Positions 1 to 9,165 are shown, numbered from the stretch's first letter. The stretch is 64,000 nt of DNA from Erythrobacter neustonensis (GCF_001663175.1 NZ_CP016033.1:1240001-1304000), one strand, 5' to 3'. The notes: generated by a model not told the origin, from the letters alone. Translations and numbers: made by a program.

Positions 1-227
1 TGCTGATCGTATGGTTCATCATCGGGCTGCTTTTCGCCTTCAACGTGGTCAGCCCGAGCAACCAGTTCGCTTTTGCGGTGCATGATGCGCTTTCCCGCCT
101 GTTCGAGCCGGTGTTGCGCCCGATCCGCCGGGTGATGCCCGATACCGGCGCGATCGATTTCTCGCCGATGGTGTTCATCCTGCTGCTCAATGCCGTGGGC
201 TCGCTGCTCAGCCGGGTGCCGTACTGA
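1..227 (+). CDS. YggT family membrane protein, C-terminal fragment
   Basis: The reading frame is already open at the first base (from position 3) and ends with TGA at 225-227, so the start lies outside the window. The visible part begins with a hydrophobic helix, then the segment [10 protein letters not shown], then a motif around [14 protein letters not shown], and ends in a second hydrophobic segment. This helix, LRPIRR-type loop, helix layout is that of YggT proteins, small inner-membrane proteins of about 95 residues with poorly defined roles in osmotic tolerance or cell-envelope assembly. Its stop overlaps the folD start by one base (TGATG), so the two are probably translationally coupled. 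Confidence 0.8.
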   Translation, partial: LIVWFIIGLLFAFNVVSPSNQFAFAVHDALSRLFEPVLRPIRRVMPDTGAIDFSPMVFILLLNAVGSLLSRVPY

Positions 228-1138
228 TGGGCGAGGGCGCAGCACAAGCCGGGGTGCGGATCGACGGCAAGGCCTATGCCGAACGCCTGCGCGCGCGGAT
301 CGGCGCGGCGGCAGCGGCTTTCGCGCCGCTCGCCGCGCGCCGGCCCGGCCTTGCCGTGGTGCTGGTGGGCGAGGATGCGGCAAGCCAGGTCTATGTCGGC
401 GCGAAGGCACGCGCCTGCGAGGAAGCCGGGATCGCCAGTTTCGAGCACCGCCTGCCCGCGACCACCAGCGCGGCTGAACTGCTGACGCTGATCGAGCGGC
501 TGAACCGCGATCTGGAGGTCGATGGCATCCTCGTCCAGCTTCCCCTGCCGCAGGGGCTCGACGAACAGGCGGTGATCGCCGCGATCGATCCCGACAAGGA
601 TGTCGACGGGTTCCATGTCATCAACGCAGGGCGTCTTGCGGTGGGGCAGGAGGGCTTCGTCCCCTGCACCCCGCTGGGTTGCCTGATGCTGCTCAAGGAT
701 CAGCTTGGCGACCTGTCGGGAATGGACGCGGTGGTGATCGGCCGCTCGAACATCGTCGGAAAGCCGATGGCGCAATTGCTCACCGATGCCAACGCCACGG
801 TCACGCTGGCGCACAGCCGGACGAAAGACCTCGCCGATGTGGTGCGCCGCGCGGATATCGTGGTCGCCGCGGTGGGCCGCCCGGAAATGGTGCGGGGCGA
901 CTGGATCAAGCCGGGCGCGACCGTGATCGATGTCGGGATCAACCGCCTGCCCCCGACCGATGACAAGCCGAAGGGCCGGCTGGTCGGCGATGTGGCCTAT
1001 GGCGAAGCTGCGGCTGTCGCAGGCGCGATCACCCCGGTGCCGGGCGGGGTCGGGCCGATGACGATCGCGGTGCTGCTGCGCAACACGCTGGTCGCCGCAC
1101 ACCGCCACGCTGGGCTGGAGCTGCCCGCCGACCTGTAA
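227..1138 (+). CDS. folD: Bifunctional methylenetetrahydrofolate dehydrogenase / methenyltetrahydrofolate cyclohydrolase
   Basis: FolD interconverts 5,10-methylene-, methenyl- and 10-formyl-tetrahydrofolate in the cytoplasm, supplying formyl groups for purine and initiator-tRNA synthesis. Family signatures are all visible: the catalytic YxxxK (Y56, K60), VQLPLPQ at 103-109, DKDVDG at 123-128, the NADP-binding [10 protein letters not shown] at 171-180, and PGGVGPMT at 272-279. The length of 303 residues is slightly above the usual 285-295 because of a short N-terminal extension. The ATG overlaps the stop of the upstream YggT gene by one base. Confidence 0.97.
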   Translation: MGEGAAQAGVRIDGKAYAERLRARIGAAAAAFAPLAARRPGLAVVLVGEDAASQVYVGAKARACEEAGIASFEHRLPATTSAAELLTLIERLNRDLEVDGILVQLPLPQGLDEQAVIAAIDPDKDVDGFHVINAGRLAVGQEGFVPCTPLGCLMLLKDQLGDLSGMDAVVIGRSNIVGKPMAQLLTDANATVTLAHSRTKDLADVVRRADIVVAAVGRPEMVRGDWIKPGATVIDVGINRLPPTDDKPKGRLVGDVAYGEAAAVAGAITPVPGGVGPMTIAVLLRNTLVAAHRHAGLELPADL

Positions 1139-1165
1139 TTCCCGCCCGCAATCACGGAGAAACCG

Positions 1166-1948
1166 ATGCGCCGCACCCGTTCTGCCACAGCCATTCTGCT
1201 GGCCGCGCCGCTGGTGTTGAGCGCGTGTGTCGGCGGCGGTGGCGGCGCGCCCAAGCCGACCAAGCGGCAGGCCGCGATGATCGACCGCGCGCTCGCCAGC
1301 GCGCCGGGGGCCGCACAGCCCAGCACCATCGTCGCCACTGAGATCGCCTTTGCCCGCGCGGCGAAGGAGCAGGGCCAATGGACCGCCTTCCGCCAGTTCG
1401 CCGCGCCCGGTGCGCAGCTGCACGGGGGCAAGGGGCCGTTCGAAATCCTCCCCTGGCTCGCCACGCAGACCGATCCGGCGCAGGCCGTCGACTGGAAACC
1501 GCGCGCCGTGGTGATGAGCTGCGACGGTGCGCTCGCGGTCAGCCAGGGGCGGTCGCGCGATCCCGATGGGATCGTCGGCAATTTCGTTACCGTGTGGCAG
1601 CGGCAGGCGGACGGGCGCTATCTCTATGTCTTCGATGCGGGCGGCCCCGATGTGCCGCAGCCGCCGCCGCGCAAGGTAATCGAGGACGGCGATATCGTGG
1701 TGACCGAGATCGATGCGGTGCAGGGCATGGTCGCTTCCTGCCCGCGCGGCGGCGCGGCGATCCCGCCACCGCCCGCGCTTGGCCCCGACGAGGCGGGCAA
1801 AAGCGGCACCAGCCTGTCGCAGGACGGCACGCTGCGCTGGCGCTGGACGCATACCGGCAACGGCACGCGCGGGTTCGTTGCGGATTACTTCTATCAGGGG
1901 CGCTGGGTGACCGCGATCGAACAAAATCTTGTGCGCGGGGCCGATTGA
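1166..1948 (+). CDS. Putative lipoprotein of unknown function
   Basis: A 260-residue protein that begins with a basic n-region, a hydrophobic stretch and the lipobox LSAC (lipidated Cys21), followed by a glycine run. Lipidation and transport to the periplasmic face of an envelope membrane are therefore likely. The mature part carries no motif that I recognise; it has an SnoaL/NTF2-like flavour (a helical start followed by alternating strands with W-rich segments), but this is only an impression. The ATG lies 27 bp after folD with the same orientation, so it may be co-transcribed. Confidence 0.72.
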   Translation: MRRTRSATAILLAAPLVLSACVGGGGGAPKPTKRQAAMIDRALASAPGAAQPSTIVATEIAFARAAKEQGQWTAFRQFAAPGAQLHGGKGPFEILPWLATQTDPAQAVDWKPRAVVMSCDGALAVSQGRSRDPDGIVGNFVTVWQRQADGRYLYVFDAGGPDVPQPPPRKVIEDGDIVVTEIDAVQGMVASCPRGGAAIPPPPALGPDEAGKSGTSLSQDGTLRWRWTHTGNGTRGFVADYFYQGRWVTAIEQNLVRGAD

Positions 1949-1987
1949 TGTGAGGGGATGGGCTGAACCATCCAGAAGAAGCCCGCA

Positions 1988-2614
1988 GTGCTGACCGAAC
2001 TTTTCCTTTCCGCCTTCGTCACGCTGTTCGTGGTGATCGACCCGCCCGGATGCGCGCCGATCTATGCCGGGCTGACCAAGGGCGCGACCGCGGCGCAGGC
2101 GCGCAGCATGGCGCTGCGTGCGACCTTCATCGCCGCGATCATCCTGCTGATCTTCGCACTGTTCGGCCAGCAACTGCTGGGCGCGCTGCATATCGAGCTC
2201 AATTCCTTCCGGATCGCGGGCGGATTGATGCTGTTCTTCATCGCTTTCGACATGGTGTTCGAAAAGCGCACCCAGCGCCGCGAGGAGCGCGCAGAGAAGA
2301 TCGCCGCGACACCGGAGGTCGAGGATGTCTCGGTCTTCCCGATGGCGATGCCGATGCTTGCCGGGCCGGGCGCGATCGCGGCGATCATGCTGCTGATGAA
2401 CGAGGCCGATGGATGGGCCGAGATGAGCCAGGTGCTCGCCGCACTCGCCGCAGTGCTGGCGATCACGGCGGCGGCGCTGGTTGCGGCAGGCCCGCTGATC
2501 AGGCTTTTGGGCGACAAGGTCGAGGCGGTGATCACCCGCCTGCTGGGCGTGCTGCTGGCCGCGCTCGCGGCGCAATATGTGATCGATGGATTGAAGGGCA
2601 GTTTCGGGCTCTAG
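1988..2614 (+). CDS. MarC family integral membrane protein
   Basis: A 208-residue protein with about six hydrophobic helices. It begins with LTELFLSAFVTLFVVIDPPG, the characteristic start of the MarC/UPF0056 family, with the conserved IDPPG element early in the first helix. The length agrees with the family (about 200-215 residues). MarC was once linked to multiple antibiotic resistance, but the physiological function remains unknown. The start used is GTG at 1988, which places the family-typical first helix at the N-terminus. A charged cytoplasmic loop (EKRTQRREERAEK) separates helices 3 and 4. Confidence 0.88.
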   Translation: MLTELFLSAFVTLFVVIDPPGCAPIYAGLTKGATAAQARSMALRATFIAAIILLIFALFGQQLLGALHIELNSFRIAGGLMLFFIAFDMVFEKRTQRREERAEKIAATPEVEDVSVFPMAMPMLAGPGAIAAIMLLMNEADGWAEMSQVLAALAAVLAITAAALVAAGPLIRLLGDKVEAVITRLLGVLLAALAAQYVIDGLKGSFGL

Positions 2615-2668
2615 CCTGCGCGCCTGCGCCGGATTAAGGGCGCGACAAGTTTTCAGACGGGATTCGTG

Positions 2669-3721
2669 ATGTTCAAGCATTTCGGCGGTTCGCTGCTTTT
2701 CACTCTGGCCGGCCTGATGGTCGGGGGCTGGTATGGCTGGGAGCTGACCGGCACCATCGACGGGATGCTCGGCATCGTCTGGATCTGCGCGGTGCTTGCC
2801 GTGCTCGAAGTGTCGCTGTCGTTCGACAATGCGGCGGTCAACGCCTCGATCCTCAAGGACATGGACCCGGTCTGGCAGCGGCGCTTCCTCACTTGGGGTA
2901 TCGCGATTGCGGTGTTCGGGATGCGGATCGTCTTCCCGTTGCTGATCGTGATGGTCGCCGCCAGCCTCGGCCCTGTCGAGGCGATGAAGCTCGCGCTCAA
3001 CGAACCGGCCGAATACCAGCGCATCGTTTCCGAGGCGCATGTCGGGCTGATGGGCTTTGGCGGGGCATTCCTGGGGATGGTCGGCCTCAAGTATTTCTTC
3101 GACGCCGACAAGGAAGTGAACTGGATCGACGCGATCGAACGCCCGCTCGCCAAGGTCGCCAATATCGAAGCGATCGCGATCGGCGTGGTGCTTGCGGGCA
3201 CTTGGGCTGTGGCCAGCGTGCTGCCCGCCGAAGAGGCGCTGACCTTCCTGATCGCCGCGATTGCGGGCCTGCTCACCTATCTCGCGGTCGAGATCGTCAA
3301 CCACCTGCTCGAACCGCCCACGCCGACCGCGGGCGATGTCGCCAAGGCGGGCTTCGGCGCGTTCCTCTATCTCGAAGTGCTCGACGCAAGCTTCAGCTTC
3401 GACGGGGTGATCGGTGCCTTTGCGCTCACCAACAACCTGATCGTGATCGCGATCGGCCTCGGCATCGGCGCGATGTTCGTGCGTTCGATGACGATCTTCC
3501 TCGTCAAGAAGGGCACGATGAGCGAATACCGCTATCTCGAACACGGCGCGTTCTATGCGATCATCGCGCTGGCCGTGATCATGTACCTCAACACCTTTGC
3601 GCATATTTCGGAAGTCATCACCGGGCTGATCGGCGCGGTGCTGATCGGGCTGGCGTTCTGGTCTTCGGTGCGCTGGAACAAGGCCAATCCCGCCGACGCG
3701 CAGGATGAGGTCGGCGCTTGA
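2669..3721 (+). CDS. DUF475 family (TerC-like) integral membrane protein
   Basis: A protein of about 350 residues with eight or nine hydrophobic segments. Two near-repeated acidic membrane motifs, LEVSLSFDNAAVN near residue 47 and LEVLDASFSFDGVIGAF near residue 237, are diagnostic of DUF475, a branch of the TerC superfamily of metal-linked membrane proteins. TerC relatives take part in metal efflux or metal loading of exported proteins; which applies here is not known. The ATG at 2669 is preferred to an adjacent in-frame GTG at 2666. The stop overlaps the TTG start of the next small gene. Confidence 0.88.
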   Translation: MFKHFGGSLLFTLAGLMVGGWYGWELTGTIDGMLGIVWICAVLAVLEVSLSFDNAAVNASILKDMDPVWQRRFLTWGIAIAVFGMRIVFPLLIVMVAASLGPVEAMKLALNEPAEYQRIVSEAHVGLMGFGGAFLGMVGLKYFFDADKEVNWIDAIERPLAKVANIEAIAIGVVLAGTWAVASVLPAEEALTFLIAAIAGLLTYLAVEIVNHLLEPPTPTAGDVAKAGFGAFLYLEVLDASFSFDGVIGAFALTNNLIVIAIGLGIGAMFVRSMTIFLVKKGTMSEYRYLEHGAFYAIIALAVIMYLNTFAHISEVITGLIGAVLIGLAFWSSVRWNKANPADAQDEVGA

Positions 3722-4014
3722 AGGCCACACCTTTCGGGGTGATGACGGGGGCGGTTCTGGCCGCCGGACTGGTGCTGGCGGCGCTGCTGGGATTGATGCT
3801 GCTGATGGGCGATTGCGCGGCGGCAAGCGATACCGACGCGGCGCTGCGGGTGTGCCTGGCGGACAAGCGATGGCAACTTGCCGCCTATCTGGTGCTGGCC
3901 CCGGTCTTGTGGGGAGCGGGCGCAGTGCTCGCGCTGCGCCGAAGGCCCTATGCGATGCTGGTCGGCCTGCTTGCCGGCCCCGTCAGCCTCGCCGCGTCGG
4001 GGGCGATCGTCTAG
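3718..4014 (+). CDS. Small two-helix membrane protein, hypothetical
   Basis: A 98-residue frame with two hydrophobic segments (roughly residues 8-30 and 52-90 with a short basic break) separated by a polar loop holding two cysteines (residues 33 and 46). The TTG at 3718 overlaps the DUF475 stop; an in-frame ATG at 3742 would give a 90-residue product and is an equally good start. The stop lies inside the 3' end of the convergent yciI-type gene. I do not recognise the family. Coupling to DUF475 is the only context clue. Confidence 0.55.
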   Translation: MKATPFGVMTGAVLAAGLVLAALLGLMLLMGDCAAASDTDAALRVCLADKRWQLAAYLVLAPVLWGAGAVLALRRRPYAMLVGLLAGPVSLAASGAIV

Positions 4015-4298
4015 GCCCAGTCGCCCAGCAGCGGGGTGAACTCGTCCACCCGGATCGCCTGCCACACCCCGCCGGTAAGATAGGGATCGTCGGCCAGAAT
4101 CGCGCGCGCGGCCGCCTCGTCTTCGGCCTTGACGATCAGCAGCGAGCCGATGATCAACCCGTCGCTGCGCTTCAGCGGGCCGACGATCACGAAATGCTCG
4201 GCATTGGCGTGGACGAAGTCGAGATGCGCGGGCCGGTGGACCCCGCGCAGCCGTCCGCCGTCTTCGCCGTCGCGGCAGTGAAAGCAGAACATCCGCAT
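4011..4298 (-). CDS. YciI family protein
   Basis: A 95-residue cytoplasmic protein of the YciI/YCII-related fold (ferredoxin-like, dimeric). The N-terminal MFCFHCRD strand, an RPAHLDFV helix with a conserved His, the strand HFVIVGPL and the motif ADDPYLTGGVW near residue 71 are the family pattern; the His and the Asp of DDPY are proposed active-site residues, although no general activity is established. The start is ATG at 4298, with a second ATG two codons in. Its end overlaps the convergent small membrane gene by four bases. Confidence 0.85.
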   Translation of the reverse strand: MRMFCFHCRDGEDGGRLRGVHRPAHLDFVHANAEHFVIVGPLKRSDGLIIGSLLIVKAEDEAAARAILADDPYLTGGVWQAIRVDEFTPLLGDWA

Positions 4299-4433
4299 GA
4301 TCGTTTGGTCCCCGTTGATCGCGAGCCCGCAAGGCTACCCGCGGTGCGCGCAGCGGGCAAGCGGGGCGTTGCAAAGACTGCGCTTGAAGCGCAGCCTTGC
4401 CGCGTTCAGAGCGCGCGGCAACTTCCCGCGAAT

Positions 4434-4449
4434 CGTTTCAGGTGAAACC
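4434..4449. promoter_or_regulatory. parS-like palindrome, imperfect, in the putA leader
   Basis: The sequence GTTTCAGGTGAAAC at 4435-4448 is a near-palindrome that differs from the parS core GTTTCACGTGAAAC at a single central base; the outermost parS bases are not kept. It ends 3 bp before the putA ATG at 4452, so bound protein would cover the ribosome-binding region. It may be a decayed or low-affinity ParB site, an operator for a putA regulator, or coincidence. Confidence 0.3.
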
Positions 4450-4451
4450 AG

Positions 4452-7400
4452 ATGGCCGACTATTCTCCCGCCCCAGCAATCGACCGCACCGACCTGCGCC
4501 GTGCCTACCGGCAGGACGAGGAAGCCTGCATTGCCGAACGGCTCGATCAGGCGGCGCCCGCAGGCCGGGTGCATGCCGCGGCGGCAAGCCTCGCGATCGG
4601 CCTGATCGAAGGCGCGCGCGCCAAGAAGGCCAGCGGGATCGACGCCTTCCTCCAGCAATACGGGCTCGACACGGAAGAAGGTATCGCGCTGATGTGTCTT
4701 GCCGAAGCGCTGCTGCGCGTGCCTGATGCGGCGACCGCGGACGCGCTGATCAAGGACAAGATCGGCAGCATCGAATGGGGCGAGCACTTGGGGGAAAGCT
4801 CGTCGACCTTCGTCAACGCGGCGACCTTCTCGCTGATGCTGACGGGCGAAGTGCTCGACCCGCCCGAAGCCCGCCAGCGCGGGATGGGCGGCGTGCTGCG
4901 GCGCGCGATCAACCGGCTGGGCGAGCCGGTGATCCGCACCGCGACAGGTCAGGCGATGAAGATTTTGGGCGGCCAGTTCGTGTTCGGCCGCACCATCGAC
5001 GAGGCGCTGAAACGCGCCGCGCCCGAGCGTGCGCGCGGCATCACGCACAGCTTCGACATGCTGGGCGAAGCGGCGATGACCTTTGCCGATGCGGAGAAAT
5101 ACCGCCTGTCCTATGAAGCCGCGCTCACCCGTCTGGCGCGCGAGGCGGGCGCAGGCGTTGCCGCATCGCCGGGGATCTCGGTCAAGCTGTCGGCGCTGCA
5201 TCCCAAGTACAATTTTTTCCACGCCGACGAAGCGCGCGCCGCGATGGTGCCGATGATCAAGGCGCTCGCGATCCGTGCGCGCGATGCCGATATCCACTTC
5301 ACGATCGATGCCGAGGAAGCCGAGCGGCTCGAACTGAGCATGGACATCATCGAGGAACTCGCCGCCGACGACGACCTGTTCCGCCGCCCCGATGGCAGCC
5401 GGTGGGAAGGCTTCGGCCTTGCGATCCAGGCCTATTCCAAGCGGGGCCTGTGGGTCTGCGACTGGGCGGGCAAACTTGCACGGCGGCACGGGCGCAAGCT
5501 TTTCGTGCGGCTGGTGAAGGGCGCATACTGGGACAGCGAAGTGAAGCTGGCGCAGGTTGGCGGTTACACTGACTATCCGGTGTTCACCCGCAAGGTCGCC
5601 ACGGACGTCAGCTATCTCGCCTGCGCCGCGCGCCTGTTCGAGCATGCCGACGTGATCCGCCCCGCCTTTGCCACGCACAATGCCTACACCATCGGCGCGA
5701 TCAAGCACCTCGCCGCCGGCAAGCCCTTCGAATTCCAGCGCCTCCATGGCATGGGCGAGGAAGTCTATGACGCGCTCCACGCGATCGAGGGCAACCAGCG
5801 CACGCCAGTCCGCATCTATGCGCCGGTGGGTGGGCACAAGGAACTGCTCGCCTATCTGGTGCGCCGCCTGCTCGAAAACGGCGCGAACACCAGTTTCGTC
5901 AACCGCATGGGCGATGCGGATATTCCAGCGGAAGAACTGGTCGGCGATCCCGTGGCGGAACTTGCCGCGATGCAGCCGCGCCGCAATCCGGCGATCCCGT
6001 TGCCGGGCGCGATCTTCGGGAAGCGCAAGAACAGCGCAGGCGTGGACCTGTCCGACCCGCTGGTGCGCGAGCCGTTGATGGCGCAGCTTGCCGCGCTCGA
6101 AAGCCGCACATGGCACGCCGCGCCGACCTTTGGCGGCGCGGGGGAAAGCGAAACCGTCACCGCGCCGCAGGATGCTGCGCAATCCCTCGGCACCGTTCGC
6201 GCGGCGACCGCCGCTGAAATCGACGATGCCTTCACCCGCGCCGCCCAAATCCAGCCCGGCTGGGACGCATTGGGCGGCGAGGCCCGCGCGCTGCTGCTCG
6301 AAGAAGCCGCCGACCTGTTCGAAGCGCACACGGCCGAGTTCCTCAGCCTGTGCCAGCGCGAAGCGGGCAAGACGTTGATGGATGCGGTGCTCGAACTGCG
6401 CGAGGCGGTCGATTTCCTGCGTTTCTACGCCGCCGAAGCGCGCCGGCAGTTCGCCGCGCCGGTTATCCTGCCCGGGCCGACGGGGGAGGAAAACAGCCTC
6501 ACCCTCCACGGGCGCGGGGTGTTCGTCACCATCGCGCCGTGGAATTTCCCGCTGGCGATCTTCATCGGCATGGCCTCCGCCGCGCTCGCAGCAGGCAACA
6601 CCGTGCTCGCCAAGCCCGCGCCGCAGACCCCGTTGATTGCCGCGCTGGCGGTGGAATTGTGCCACAAGGCGGGCATCCCGGCAGAGGCGCTGCAGCTGAT
6701 CCCCGGCGGCAGCGAGGTCGGCGCGATGCTGACTGCGAACCCGCTGCTGGCAGGCGTTGCCTTCACCGGATCGACCGGCACCGCACGCGCGATCAACCGC
6801 GCGCTGGCGGGCCGCGAGGGGCCGATCGCCACGCTGATCGCCGAGACCGGCGGGCAGAACGCGATGATCGTCGACAGCTCCGCGCTGCCCGAACAGGTGG
6901 TGCGCGACGTTGTGGCGAGCGCGTTCCAGAGCGCCGGCCAACGCTGTTCGGCGCTGCGCGTGCTCTATTTGCAGGAAGATGTCGCCGACACGATGCTGGC
7001 GATGATCCGCGGCGCGTTCGAGGCGCTGAGCGTCGGCGATCCGGCGCGGCTTGCCACCGATGTCGGCCCGGTGATCGACGAAAGCGCACGCGCGCGGCTC
7101 GAAGCGCATGTCGCGAGTTGCGAGGCCCGCGGCTACCCCGTCACCCGCCGCGTGCTGTCCGAGGCGGCGGCAAAGGGCTGCTTCGTCGCGCCCACGATCA
7201 TCGAACTGCCCGCGATCAGCGCGCTCAGCGACGAGCATTTCGGTCCTTTGCTTCATGTCGTCCGCTTCAAGGCGGGCGAGCTTGGCAAGGTGGTCGCCGA
7301 TATCAACGCCACCGGGTTCGGCCTCACGCTCGGCCTGCACAGCCGCATCGCGGAAACGCGGCGGTTCGTGCAAGCCAATGCGCGCGTCGGCAACTTCTAC

Positions 7401-7580
7401 GTCAACCGCAACCAGATCGGCGCGGTGGTCGAAAGCCAGCCTTTCGGCGGCGAAGGACTGTCGGGCACCGGGCCGAAGGCGGGCGGGCCGCACTACCTAG
7501 CGCGCTTTGCCACCGAACGCGTGATGTGCGTCGACACGACAGCGGCGGGCGGCAATGCGAGCCTGCTCGCCGCAGGATAG
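4452..7580 (+). CDS. putA: Bifunctional proline dehydrogenase / L-glutamate gamma-semialdehyde dehydrogenase
   Basis: PutA oxidises proline to glutamate in two steps and channels the semialdehyde intermediate between its active sites. The FAD-dependent proline dehydrogenase half spans roughly residues 150-450, with HFTIDAEEAERLE, RLVKGAYWDSE and FATHNAYTIG visible. The NAD-dependent aldehyde dehydrogenase half spans roughly 520-1010, with the PWNFP, FTGSTGTAR and ETGGQNAMIV motifs and the catalytic Cys in SAGQRCSALR near residue 831. At 1042 residues this is the short form: there is no N-terminal ribbon-helix-helix DNA-binding domain, so it cannot autoregulate as the E. coli enzyme does. A parS-like palindrome sits just before the start. 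Confidence 0.97.
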   Translation: MADYSPAPAIDRTDLRRAYRQDEEACIAERLDQAAPAGRVHAAAASLAIGLIEGARAKKASGIDAFLQQYGLDTEEGIALMCLAEALLRVPDAATADALIKDKIGSIEWGEHLGESSSTFVNAATFSLMLTGEVLDPPEARQRGMGGVLRRAINRLGEPVIRTATGQAMKILGGQFVFGRTIDEALKRAAPERARGITHSFDMLGEAAMTFADAEKYRLSYEAALTRLAREAGAGVAASPGISVKLSALHPKYNFFHADEARAAMVPMIKALAIRARDADIHFTIDAEEAERLELSMDIIEELAADDDLFRRPDGSRWEGFGLAIQAYSKRGLWVCDWAGKLARRHGRKLFVRLVKGAYWDSEVKLAQVGGYTDYPVFTRKVATDVSYLACAARLFEHADVIRPAFATHNAYTIGAIKHLAAGKPFEFQRLHGMGEEVYDALHAIEGNQRTPVRIYAPVGGHKELLAYLVRRLLENGANTSFVNRMGDADIPAEELVGDPVAELAAMQPRRNPAIPLPGAIFGKRKNSAGVDLSDPLVREPLMAQLAALESRTWHAAPTFGGAGESETVTAPQDAAQSLGTVRAATAAEIDDAFTRAAQIQPGWDALGGEARALLLEEAADLFEAHTAEFLSLCQREAGKTLMDAVLELREAVDFLRFYAAEARRQFAAPVILPGPTGEENSLTLHGRGVFVTIAPWNFPLAIFIGMASAALAAGNTVLAKPAPQTPLIAALAVELCHKAGIPAEALQLIPGGSEVGAMLTANPLLAGVAFTGSTGTARAINRALAGREGPIATLIAETGGQNAMIVDSSALPEQVVRDVVASAFQSAGQRCSALRVLYLQEDVADTMLAMIRGAFEALSVGDPARLATDVGPVIDESARARLEAHVASCEARGYPVTRRVLSEAAAKGCFVAPTIIELPAISALSDEHFGPLLHVVRFKAGELGKVVADINATGFGLTLGLHSRIAETRRFVQANARVGNFYVNRNQIGAVVESQPFGGEGLSGTGPKAGGPHYLARFATERVMCVDTTAAGGNASLLAAG

Positions 7581-7629
7581 GCACGCAGCGATCTAGGCGA
7601 GGGCGGGGCGCGCGCCTATCTGTCAGCCC

Positions 7630-8367
7630 ATGACGGATCACGCGCCCGCCCCTAACGCTCCCCGGCCTGCCCCCTTCAAGGTGGCAAGCTACAACATTCA
7701 CAAGGGCATCGGCACCGATCGCAAGCGCGATCCGGCGCGCATCCTTGCCGTGCTTAACGAGATCGACGCCGACATCGTGTGCCTCCAAGAAGCCGACCTG
7801 CGCTTCGGCTCGCGCGCGTCGGTGTTGCCGCGCTTCCTGATCGAAAGCCACACCGACTATGTGCCCGTGCCGCTCGACGTGCAGCGCGATTCGATGGGCT
7901 GGCACGGCAATGCGATCCTCGCCAAATCGGGCGTTGCGGTGGAGCGGCACGATATCATCCACATTCCCTTTCTCGAACCGCGCGGGGTGGTGACCGCCAG
8001 CCTCAATGTCGGCGGGACGAGCGTCAGCGTGTTCGGGATGCATCTCGACCTGTCGGGCCTGTGGCGCGTGCGCCAGGCGCGCGCGATCGCCACGCTGGGC
8101 GAGGCCGCGCGGGCCGAGCGCGCGACGGTGATGATGGGCGACCTCAACGAATGGCGCGCGGTATCGGGCTGTTTCCGCGAATTCGGCAAGCACTTCAGCG
8201 TGCTTGATCTCGGCCCCAGCTTCCCCAGCCGCCGCCCTTTCGGCAAGCTCGACCGGATCATGCACTGCGACCGGCTCACCATGACCGACTGCGGCGTCCA
8301 CCGCAGCGCACTCGCCAGCGTCGCATCCGATCACCTGCCGGTGTGGGCGGAATTTGCGATGCGGTGA
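7630..8367 (+). CDS. Endonuclease/exonuclease/phosphatase family protein
   Basis: A 245-residue metal-dependent phosphodiesterase or nuclease of the EEP fold. The metal and catalytic signatures are present in order: SYNIHKGIG near residue 20, CLQEAD near residue 53 (metal-binding Glu), GNAILAKS, MGDLNEW near residue 172, and the C-terminal SDHLPVWAEF with the Asp-His pair. No signal peptide is evident, so cytoplasmic action is likely. The substrate cannot be read from the sequence; family members cut nucleic acids, phosphoinositides or sphingomyelin. It follows putA by 50 bp in the same orientation. Confidence 0.88.
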   Translation: MTDHAPAPNAPRPAPFKVASYNIHKGIGTDRKRDPARILAVLNEIDADIVCLQEADLRFGSRASVLPRFLIESHTDYVPVPLDVQRDSMGWHGNAILAKSGVAVERHDIIHIPFLEPRGVVTASLNVGGTSVSVFGMHLDLSGLWRVRQARAIATLGEAARAERATVMMGDLNEWRAVSGCFREFGKHFSVLDLGPSFPSRRPFGKLDRIMHCDRLTMTDCGVHRSALASVASDHLPVWAEFAMR

Positions 8368-8427
8368 GGGGGCGGGAGCGTCCGCTTTAGAGCATCAGCC
8401 TGTTGGGTGCGAATGGCGGGAAGTGGG

Positions 8428-8445
8428 TGGTCAGCTGTCTGACCA
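8428..8445. repeat. Short inverted repeat, possible weak terminator
   Basis: Perfect 7-bp arms (TGGTCAG / CTGACCA) enclose a 4-base loop about 60 bp after the EEP-family gene and are followed by TATTT. The T-tract is too short and interrupted for a convincing intrinsic terminator. The hairpin lies in the 150-bp gap between two convergent genes. Confidence 0.3.
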
Positions 8446-8521
8446 TATTTGTCGAGGATTGACCCCGGCCCTACCGAACGTCCAGTCGCTCGGTGGACCG
8501 GTCCAAAGGAGGGTGAAAACC

Positions 8522-8935
8522 CTATCCGGGGATGTGGATCCCGCAAAGTTTATTGCCGTCAGGATCGCGCACGTAGGTCAGGTGGATCGTTCCCATCGCC
8601 GACTCTCGCGGGCCGGGAGCGTCTTCAATTGACGTTCCGCCGTTGGCGACGGCCACATCATGAAATTGCTGAACTTGTTCGGGCGAATTGCACGAGAAAG
8701 CAACCGTAGCCCCATTTGCCACAGTCGCCGGTTCATCGTTGATCGGCTGAGTGACGATGAAGTTTGTTCCGCCCGGGTTGGGGTAGAATAGGCGCATATG
8801 CCCGCTTCCAGCAATATTGTTCATCGGTTCTGGCATTCCCAGAACACCCAGAACCGCGTTGTAGAACTGCCGCGACCGCTCGATGTCGTTTGAGCCTACC
8901 ATTGTGTGGAACAGCAATCTCTTTCTCCCTATCAT
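8522..8935 (-). CDS. VOC family (glyoxalase/bleomycin-resistance fold) protein
   Basis: A 137-residue single-domain protein of the vicinal oxygen chelate superfamily. It shows the typical opening FHTMVGSNDIERSRQFYNAV, in which the early His is a metal ligand, and a closing YVRDPDGNKLCGIH segment. Relatives include glyoxalase-like enzymes and antibiotic-binding proteins; no substrate can be assigned. The gene and both flanks (about 8400-9160) are visibly less GC-rich than neighbouring genes, which hints at recent acquisition. An internal ATG at codon 12 is an alternative start but would remove the first strand with the metal-ligand His. Confidence 0.8.
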   Translation of the reverse strand: MIGRKRLLFHTMVGSNDIERSRQFYNAVLGVLGMPEPMNNIAGSGHMRLFYPNPGGTNFIVTQPINDEPATVANGATVAFSCNSPEQVQQFHDVAVANGGTSIEDAPGPRESAMGTIHLTYVRDPDGNKLCGIHIPG

Positions 8936-9165
8936 TTCGCGGACGCTTGTGGAGGCAGTGATAGATCAGAGCAAGCGGCGCGTTGCGAACTATTCCGTTG
9001 AACACCTTAGGCCGAATGGGCGTAAAGTTCCGATTGTAACGGTTCCGGGCCCATCAACACGTGGCCGCTTTCAAGTAGTCGCCGCTCGCAAGCAAACGTC
9101 CGCAATGGGGTCGATAGCCGAACGGCGGCTTTCGTCCGTGAAATCAAAAAAGCCGACGCTCGCCC

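Noticed and set aside
4335..7493. Very long open frame antisense to putA (over 1000 codons)
   Set aside because: It mirrors the GC-rich codon structure of putA, has a low-complexity Arg/Gly/His-rich translation and no motif; putA on the other strand is unambiguous.
7576..7620. GATAGGC ... GCCTATC inverted repeat after putA as a terminator
   Set aside because: The arms are only 7 bp with a loop of about 30 bases and no T-tract follows.
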